Positions 53,311-62,900 of a stretch of DNA of 64,000 bases are shown here, in pieces. The position numbers and the translations under genes are program-made. The notes under the pieces were generated by a model. The model was not told the origin of the DNA. It was given only the letters and a program-made list of their open reading frames with translations, and ran no database searches. The DNA comes from Pachyseris speciosa (lineage: Eukaryota > Cnidaria > Anthozoa > Scleractinia > Pachyseridae): the NCBI GenBank assembly GCA_016490735.1, contig JAEMWC010000392.1, positions 38,501-102,500 of the forward strand. Reading direction: 5' to 3'. Numbering within the stretch: the stretch's first letter is position 1; each line of letters begins with the position of its first letter.

Positions 53311-56300
53311 TCAAAAAAATTATGCAAGAAAGATACATGGAAATGAATAAAAATATTTAGATGATATGCATTAAGACCAAGATATTTCTTTTGATCAGTT
53401 ACTTCTTGACCTTACTATCACAAAAAACTGCTTGCTGACACTAAGCTCATCAATCAATGCACCTACACTGTTTTCAAAACGAAATCTACTAGCTGCTCTT
53501 CTGGCCAGCCAAGTGCAAGACCAAGCAACTTGATCATAAAATATTGGACATTATTTTGGTTGATACCACTATTAAGGTAATTAACAATGTAGTATGAGGA
53601 TTTAAGGTAATGATTCACCAAAGCAAAAGTGCTGGAAATCCGTGTTAGCCATCTTCACTTGATTTTCTATTTTGCAAAAAAGGTAAGGACTAGTCTCACA
53701 TTTCTCCATGTACATTTGAAATCGCACAACATACTTCATCAAACATCAGAAATCCCATTAAACATCAGGGATGGCGCAGTGGTGAGAGCACTCACCTTCC
53801 ACCAATGTGGCCCAGATTCGATTCCCGGACTCGACGTCATATTTGGGTTGAGTTTGTTTGTTGGTTCTCTTCACTGCTCCGAGAGGTTTTTCTCCGGGTT
53901 CTCCGGTTTTCCCCTCCACAAAAACCAACATTTCCAAATTCCAATTCCATCTGCTTGTAAAGCGCATTTGATCATATACATATGGAAAATGTGCTATATA
54001 AGTCCTAAATTATTATATTATTATTATTTAGTGCCAAATGTCATCCAAACATACCACAAGATTTGTGTGACCAGCTACTAATAAAATCAATTAGAAAGAC
54101 TGCATGCAGGAGAAGGAAGTCCAAAGGATGTATACATTGATGAATGAGACCTTATTTTAAGTTTAATTTTAAGTTTTAAGTTTAATAATACTTTGTCATG
54201 CGAATACAAGTAAGTTGATACAAAAAAAGTGCATGACTGGAGATATTATATAGGAGAAAGTAAATTCCCATACAAAGAATGTTATCTAATATTACACATT
54301 CTAAAAACTAAGAGGTGAAATTTAGACGTGGCCCAAAGCTAACCTAATCAAATTAAATCGAATACTTGTCTCTTACAAGTCACCCCTGATTTGAGATTGA
54401 CACTAAAAATTAAGAAGTAAAAAATAAAGAAATACAATCCAAAGCTAACCTCATTAAATTACATACTTGTCACTCACAAGCTATACATCTGATTTAAAAT
54501 TGACACAAATAATGTAATAGATAGGAGTTAAAACTGGCAGCTTAAAGAAGGTGCATGCATGATGTTCGATGGAACACCATTCCAGTCTGTTATGTAGCGA
54601 TTATAAAAAGAAAAGCTGAAGGCCATAATTATATATATTTAGCCAGGCCAAGCCTAGAATCGGAGCTGCACACTCTCACCAAGCAACTTCGCATGGCTTT
54701 ATTTGGGCCAGTTTAATTTGTGTCCAAAACAGTTCAGCAGCAGCAGGGAAAATGAAGAGTTTTTGATAGCAAACGTTTGCAAAAAAAAAAAAGACAGACA
54801 TTTGTGAAGGAATTCAAAGCGGATCAAAAAAAAAAAAAACACTACAAGCGAACAAAGTACGATGCAAGTGTTTGCTTGAACAAGGAGAAGGTGGAGAAAT
54901 TAAACAAGACTAGCAAGTAATAAAAATAGCTTGTACTGATTAAGCTAGAAAAATCGGTATTTATTTTGACATAAATGCCCGTAGAAAAGACAATAAAGGG
55001 TACAAACTGATCGTTAAGAGCAGTCAACAGGAATTGACCGTGGTTCACAAACAACAGAACAGCAAACTTATTACAAGAAAACAAAGCACGATACGAATAA
55101 TATTTCTTCGAAGATTCTTGGAGAAGGTGGAGAAATTAGACAAGCAAAAAAAATATCTTGTATTAAGCTAGAAAAATTGCTTAGCAGTTTTGACATAAAT
55201 GTCCATAAAAAAGACAAAAAAGAGGTCCACACCTGATCGTTTAGAGCAGTCAACAGGAATCACTGAGGCAGCAATCACTCGGAATCCGACAGAGCTGAAT
55301 AATAGCGCCATTTCCGAGAAAATCTTTCCTTGGCTGACACAAAACGCTAAAGAGCTTTGATAGTTTTACTGTTACTTCCCATGTCTTCCGAGGAACCTTC
55401 TTCAATTAATGATTCTCAGTGGCAAAGCATCATCCAGTTAACAAAGAAAGCGCTTGCCAAACCACACCAGCATTTCTCTTGCAGACCCGTCCACTATAAA
55501 ATTTATCAAAGCCAGCCCAGCCAGTCAACCCATTTTAGTGTTTTTAACATCCAAACGCTGATTCTTACCGGTTCAAACAAATTAAGACGACATGTTTATA
55601 GACGGTGAAACTTAATTGTTGTTTACAGGCCGCTTTTGACGAAGATCTCTAAAACTTTTTTCAAATGACTAGTGAAGCACCCTGGTTTTTGACATTTTTG
55701 ACAGCATTTTGACAACTTTATGCCAGACATGCAGATGCACATGCATTTGATCGGCTTTTTTTTTTTTTACTCGAGCTTGAGTTTCCGCCTTTAATCCTTA
55801 ATTTTACGAGGACTCATTGTGATTACATGTTAATAAGATAAGGGCAAAAGTTTCTTAATGCTGTTGAGGCACCAAGGTCGAAAAATAGTCAGCCAAGCCG
55901 AGTAAAAACACTAGTTCGCTTGCAAAGAAAACAACGTAACAAAACAAACAAACAATTCAACTACTTCTTTGCGTCCAAAACGAGTACAGACGATTGTTAT
56001 TTATATCCATTTGAGAGAAAAATACAAGTTTCATTCCTGAACAAAAGTAACAAGGATTAAACCAAAATGTTAAGCTTCAATTTATTTAATTTACCTCACT
56101 GTCCTGTGCTGTAGAGGTTTCTACCACTTGAAAATACATAAGCTTCAGTAAAGTAAAAACAAGCACCCGTAAAAATACCAAACGGTTTGTCCAAAGAAAG
56201 AGCTTCTTGCAGAGTTTGAGCTACTAGTTCCTCCCATTAATACCGGTGAACTCTTAAGTGACCTTTCTTGGTGAGATGCAAGATGCTGTGATAAAGTGAA

Positions 56301-56903
56301 AGCCCTTGAAGTGTTGAATTATACTCAACCGCACAATCGATCCAAGTCTGAAGCTTTTCTTGAGAAAAATCTTTCGCTCTTTCTTTCATCACTTGAAAAT
56401 TCACCTTTCACAGTATCTTTTGACAAGTTCTTGATTTTTATGCTTTTCATACGAATTTAAAGACAAACTTCGATCAAAGAAGATGAAGTTGGTGTGCTCA
56501 AAATGAAGAAACCAACTGAATGTGAAATTACGAGCCACAGAAAGCGCACGAAAAATTAAGTCTCGATTTGGTTTGGATGTCCCACACCTGGCTTGAGCCT
56601 GCGATCAAATCGAAAGCAAGCATCTGGTCAGCGGTCAACTTTAAAAAAAAAAACAGCTGACCTCGATGAGGTCTTAACTTGAGCCTGCGATATGGTCACG
56701 TGACACTGGTCAGAGATGAGATGTACAGTATCAAAGATGTACGCTGGGTGGACGCTGTAAACTAGCTGGTCAGCTGGGCTAGGTGGAGTATGGCCGCCAT
56801 GTTGGATTACTATGATTATCATTAGGATATTATTAATTATTGGGCAACTCCACCGTCGTCGTCGTCGTTGTGCGTGCCCACGAGCAATACCACTAGCCAT
56901 TTT

Positions 56904-56935
<32 letters not shown>

Positions 56936-59900
56936 AGGTATGGTGCTCCGCTTGGCGGCCCTTCGCGCCACCAGAGCTCCGCTATTAGTTGAACCTGCAT
57001 TTGAGAACAGTAACAAACTACTGTAGGAAACTCAGATACCATAATTGTGTTCAAACCGCAAACATTTGGGCACCAGTTTGAATGTGAGCATGCTTGACAC
57101 AACTAGTGCACTTAGATGTTATGTCCCTTTACATAAAAGCCACAGAATAGTAACACAGTCTAAATGAGACCCACAGAATATAAATTATTATTCTACCTCA
57201 TTTTCTAGAGTGTCTTCAGTGTCAATCAGCATATTAGCAGCGACAGTTTCCTGGTCTTCCCTCACATAGAAGAGCAAAATGTGGCAGGACGGTACCATGC
57301 TCTGTGTTACAACAAACTCAATGAAGCCCTGGCTTATGTACATTTCGTCATTCTTGGAATTTATGAATACTTTCATGCCTGGAGTATAATCAAGTGGATG
57401 AAGTTTTCTTCCTTGTGCCACAAGCTTTCCACGACTATACACCTGGAGATCACAACAAACAACATAAAACTTGCGGCTACACAACATCTTCAGGTTTTTA
57501 AATACAGTTACTATTAAAGACAGGACCTGATTAAAGACACTGCCGAATTATTGGTCATGCTTAAACTCACTTAAAAAACTCATTAATAACTCATGAAGGA
57601 AACACAAAAGAAAATTAATTAATTTTTAATGAGTGTCTTATATCTGATAAAGACATGGCCAAAATAACCCAAAATCTAAATTATAGAGTAAGAATGGATA
57701 GATCGATGTACAGTAATGGTAATGGATTTATATACTGCACATATCACATAGTTTCATGGTGGTTTACAATTCTTCTTTAGGGTGAGATCGGACGTCAGCC
57801 TGTAAAGGCGCCTCCGGAAGCCGCTATCAGTCCATATTTGATCTCACCCACCCGCCCAACCCACACATGAATGTCAAGACAGATGAAAGGTAGACCACCA
57901 CACCGGGAACTACGTCCCCTGCTCTTTTCAAACAGTGTGTGGGTTCTTTAACGACCCACAGATTATTAGGAACAAGTGTTGTGAGACGGGACCTACGGTT
58001 TATCGTAATTATCCGAGAAGACTAGAAAGTCTAACCATTTGCAGATGTAACTACTAAGGCAGCACTTTCTCCTCAATTATTTAAATTGTTCACCAAATTC
58101 GTAGTTCGTGTTTTATCAAGACCTTAAACACTCGGCTGCATCTCGTGTTTTAAACTTGATAAAACACTCCTGCTAATTTATTAAACATTACATTAAGTCT
58201 GTCCAATGTCATTGTGTGAAATAAAAGTGAAAGGGGCATGCATGGTTCTATTCCTTATTTGACGTCACAAACTGATTTGCATCGCGGTAAGTCTTTGTAA
58301 ATATGCATGCAAATCAGTTTGTGACATCAAGTAAGGAATAGACCCATGTCCCTCACCAGCTCGGTCGTGGGCCAGATGGCTAGATTTTTGAGCCTGCCAA
58401 TTTCCATTTCAGATACTTTTCATAAGTGTTGATCATGAGCCACCTGGTCCTGCTGACAAAATATTGCAACACCAATAAATATTGCTTATTCACAAGTCAA
58501 AACTCGCCAAAATTGCCATGCAAGGTCTCAGAATCCACTCAAAGGCTAGGAACACAACTTCACTTTGTGAACCACCATGACTAGATCAAACAATTTCGGC
58601 AGCCCACTTCGTGTGAAATTGCTTCTCACCACTGTTTTCTTTCAGAGGATTGCCTCTACCCACCAACCCAGCTTTATGATGCCAGGCAGGGAGCTTCTGA
58701 GATGGAAAATGGCTCAAAAAACACACTTATAAATCAAATACCTACTGAATTGTTAGCTGCAGTTGACAGCTGGCGTGACATGCATGACAAGGAAGATAAT
58801 AGAAAGGTCATTTTGACCTCGAACCTTCAGGAAATTTTAAAAAATGACGTACAAAAGTTGGCAGTGAAGGAGTTAAGCACACAAACTAAAAGCCATAGAC
58901 TGAAAACATAATCTTACTTGGTAATGAAAGCTGATCTTGTTTGTTTTCATGCTCGTGGTGAAATCAAACTTCACTTTAGCAGTAGACCCAACCTGAAAGA
59001 ACAGTGTATCAATGTTATTGACCTCCTAAAACAAGTCCACTTTACTTGCAATGCATGACCTTATCTTTGTCCTTAACATTATTTTGCCTAGTGTGCCTGT
59101 TCCAGCGATTTTATATGCTCATCTTTGCGAATCACCAGTTAATTCAACCAATCAGAGTGGGCGATTTTGTCACGTGGGTTTTCAAAATGGCCGACAACAA
59201 CAGTGCAACAGAAGAAAAAGAAGCAAATCTAATCAAAAAATCGCCTAGTGTGCCTGCATCAATCATCAGCAAAATTCACCGGAAAGTTTTGCTGGCAATC
59301 AAATTTGCCGCGATCGGCATATAAAATCGCCTAGTGTGTAGTAGGCTTTACCGGTGCACCAAAATAGCCTTTTAAGTGTCACTGATCAGCCACAATTGTG
59401 CATGTGCGACATAGAAGGTCTATTAATAAATGCACAAATCAATACACCCGAATGAGTCCCAGGCAACTTTCAGTATGCATTGAAATAAAATGGTGGATAA
59501 GTGGTAAGTAAGTACCCAACTCATTCCATTTCCAACTTGTAAGTTTGCTTTTGTGAAAAGAGATTTGTTTTACGCTTGCAAAAACTTAACTGTATACTAA
59601 TTCCTCCGTTGAAACATTTAAAACACCTTGTTTTTTAATTTAATTTCTGAAGATTCTCTTGTCCAAAGGACAAGTAAGATTGATAACCCACTTGTCCACT
59701 GGCCAAAACCACTTGTCTGGGGCAAGTGGACACTGTTTTTGTTGCACCCTGTTACCACCAGAACAACCAGGTTTTTCATGCAAAAGGAATGCGCCCTAAA
59801 ATAACCTCTATCATTTAAGGATGATGTCTCTTGTAATCTACTACAATTAAGTTGGCTTTATGCCATGCACCACATAGCTAGTGTTTCTTGCATCATGCTG

Positions 59901-62900
59901 CCTGGTGTGTGCGACAACAAACCCCAAGAAGCATTCCAAATTTCTAGGGCAGCTACTCTTTTTGTGATCATTGTGATCAGCCTGATTTTACCTAATACTT
60001 TTTTATTGAATAATAACAAACCTCACAAAAATTTGCAAACTGATATCATTAAAAGTGGGCATACTTTTACAGTGATTTTGTTACAAATCGCTGCTTTGAG
60101 TCCTGGGACTCATCACATGAAAAATCATGAGTCCCAGTCAAAAAACCAACGAGTCCTATAAAAAGATGCAAGCATGTAACCAGACGTTTAATCGGTTAAT
60201 CCGGTAGTTTCACTCCATGGTCATTTCGTTCCAGAACAGACATAGTGTTAAATAGAAGTTGGGTGATACAGCTTAACTTAAGCCAAGCTGAGTGGTGACA
60301 GATCAAAACAATTTGTCATAAACCTGAGTGTCCTTCTCTCCAATCCTCGGGAACGCTGGTATGCAAATGCTTTAATGAGTAACAAAGCCTTTGATGGACT
60401 GCATGAAGACCTGGCCATGCGTGAGCAATTGATACGCAAGTTTGGCGATCACAAACAATCTTTAATAGACAGAACATACGATAAAAAACTTTCCATCGAA
60501 CTTCTACACTTGTCAATTGCCATCCTTCTGAAGGAAAAGAGACTTATGAAGCCAAGTTGGATACTGTATTATTTATGTTCTTTACTACCTCTGTTCAAAT
60601 AGTCAGCTTATTTACAGCAGAACTTTTAAAATTACATGTATCAATTTAAAATGTTGTTAAAACTGTTAGCATTATTGTGGAACGAATTGACTATGGTGTG
60701 GAAAGAAACACCATGTAACAAAACAACCATGGAACAAAACGACCGTAAAGCATGGTAAACATAATGAGTAACCAATCCATCAGGTATAAAACAAAATGGC
60801 AACATTTATTAATAATAAAGAAATATTTAATATTGGAGTATTTGCATCGAAATGCTTCTGTTTAGTTATCCAGAAATTACTTCTGGACCTATTTTATGGG
60901 CAGACAACATTGCTCTCTTGACTTGAGGTAGGTTTTATTGCAGATTTAAAATCACACAAAACAGGATATTCTTCAAAAACATCTTTCGCTTGATCGATCG
61001 ATCTTTGCGCCCTGCAGGATGCACAATTATTTTGTGTCTTTGGGGATTTTGGTGCATTAGGGACACAAGATGCAGGTGTAACAAAATCACTGCTTTTAGG
61101 TAGCAAGCTTTGTAAGAAATCTTCCCACCTTACGAGGAGAAGTGAACTGTTTCATTTCAATGTAGCTGTTACTTGGAGAGTACCAACGCTGTCCTGCAGT
61201 GTGAGTTGCTGATGATGTACCCTTATAGGATACCTAAACACAATGCAGAAACTATTATTAAGGTCCAATTCCCATTATCCTAAAGTAAGATAAAAGAAAA
61301 ACTTCACCTCTATACCTAATTCTATTTCGTGGTACAATAAGGCCTCAAAGCAATAACAAAAAAAGGACTGAAACAAATACATGTACATGTATTGGATGAA
61401 TTTATAATGGGATCAAACCTTGAGGGTAACCAAAATTACCTTACATGTACATCTACCTGACCACACATCAACATCAAGAGAGTGATGCATGGAAACAATA
61501 GTTATAATACGTCCATGTAAAAACTTAGTATATCATCAACAAGCATTAATGTCTTGATAAATTATTTGAACAAGATAAAAAATTGAAAAACTGAAAGCTT
61601 TGTTGTGGTGGCCAAACTTGACTGTGGCTTCATGTACATGTACAGTCAAGGGATATAATTATTTGTCACTTTCGAAAATGATGCGCATAATTGTCATCCA
61701 TGTTTGCACACTACATGTAAGTGCAGGAAAGCCTGAGGCAGCCCTCACCATTTGTCTTTTTAGGCAGGAAAATCATTTAAAATATAAACAAACAAGAGAC
61801 TTAACAAAAGGTCGAAAAAATGGTTGCAAAGCTCACAACATAAAGTAATTACAAGTGCATGGTTTGTTTACGACATATCACCTTGCTTTTCCTTACCTTC
61901 AAGACGTCGAGTTGTGTTGATGCAAAGGTTGATAATTTTTTACGTTGTTGTTTGAAAATTTTTTTCAAAATGCCAAGGGCCGATAAAATGTTGAACCACA
62001 GAAATGGAGAAATTGGTTGTTGCACTGTTAGAATCAGTGAAAAACAAAGCTGAACTGTCAAGACTGTTGAACATTCCAAGAACGACTATCACAGGCCTTC
62101 TACACAAATACAAAAGGACTGGCTTGATGGAGAATTTGAAGCGATATATACAAGTGGAAGGAAAAAGAAATTCACAAGCAGAAGATAGAACACTTTACTT
62201 CATCTGGTTAAAGCTGATCAAGCTGGTTTATAGTGTGCATATACATAATCAAAGAAACAAATGATCAATTTTATGTGGAAAGGAAAGGATAAAGTTAAAT
62301 GCTCAACCATTATAAGTGATCAGTGGAAAATGGTGGGCTAAGAGCACCACACTTGGAATCAATCATTAAAACACAGCGAATCACGTGTTGTAAAAAATTT
62401 GCCAAAGCACAACTAAACAGTACTTTAGGGTGACTGGATATGATATGAAGAAACTTAAGTTAAGCTACCAAAATTTTATGAGGAATGTTTCCAGGTTTTC
62501 TCCGAGTATTCTGTGGCCAAAGCCGCAAACATTGAAATTTTGAATAACAACAATATAGAGCCAAAAATAATGATTGTTTGGAACAACAAACACATCTGCA
62601 TTGATGGAAGGTCAATTTTTCAAGGAGAACCCAGACAGGTTGGGCTTAACTCCCATGAAGGTATTTTATTTAAGGCAAGTTCTTGATGCACTTAAATTGG
62701 CAGAATTAGTTGACATATTGTGGGAACAAAGGCTAAAAAAATGTTTGTCCTAAGTGATATCATAAAACTTCAAGTGGCTAAAAAACAAACAAGTGTGGCC
62801 TGATAAAGTAGTGTCCATGGCTGTCATTAGGGACCATAACCCGTAACACCTATAACAGCTGAGCTCAGTCAATGTTACAGGTGACAGTTGCTTTGTAAAT

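Noticed and set aside
58702..58911. 69-codon plus-strand ORF
   Set aside because: No recognisable domain, and it lies directly beside an A2M exon on the other strand without own gene signals.
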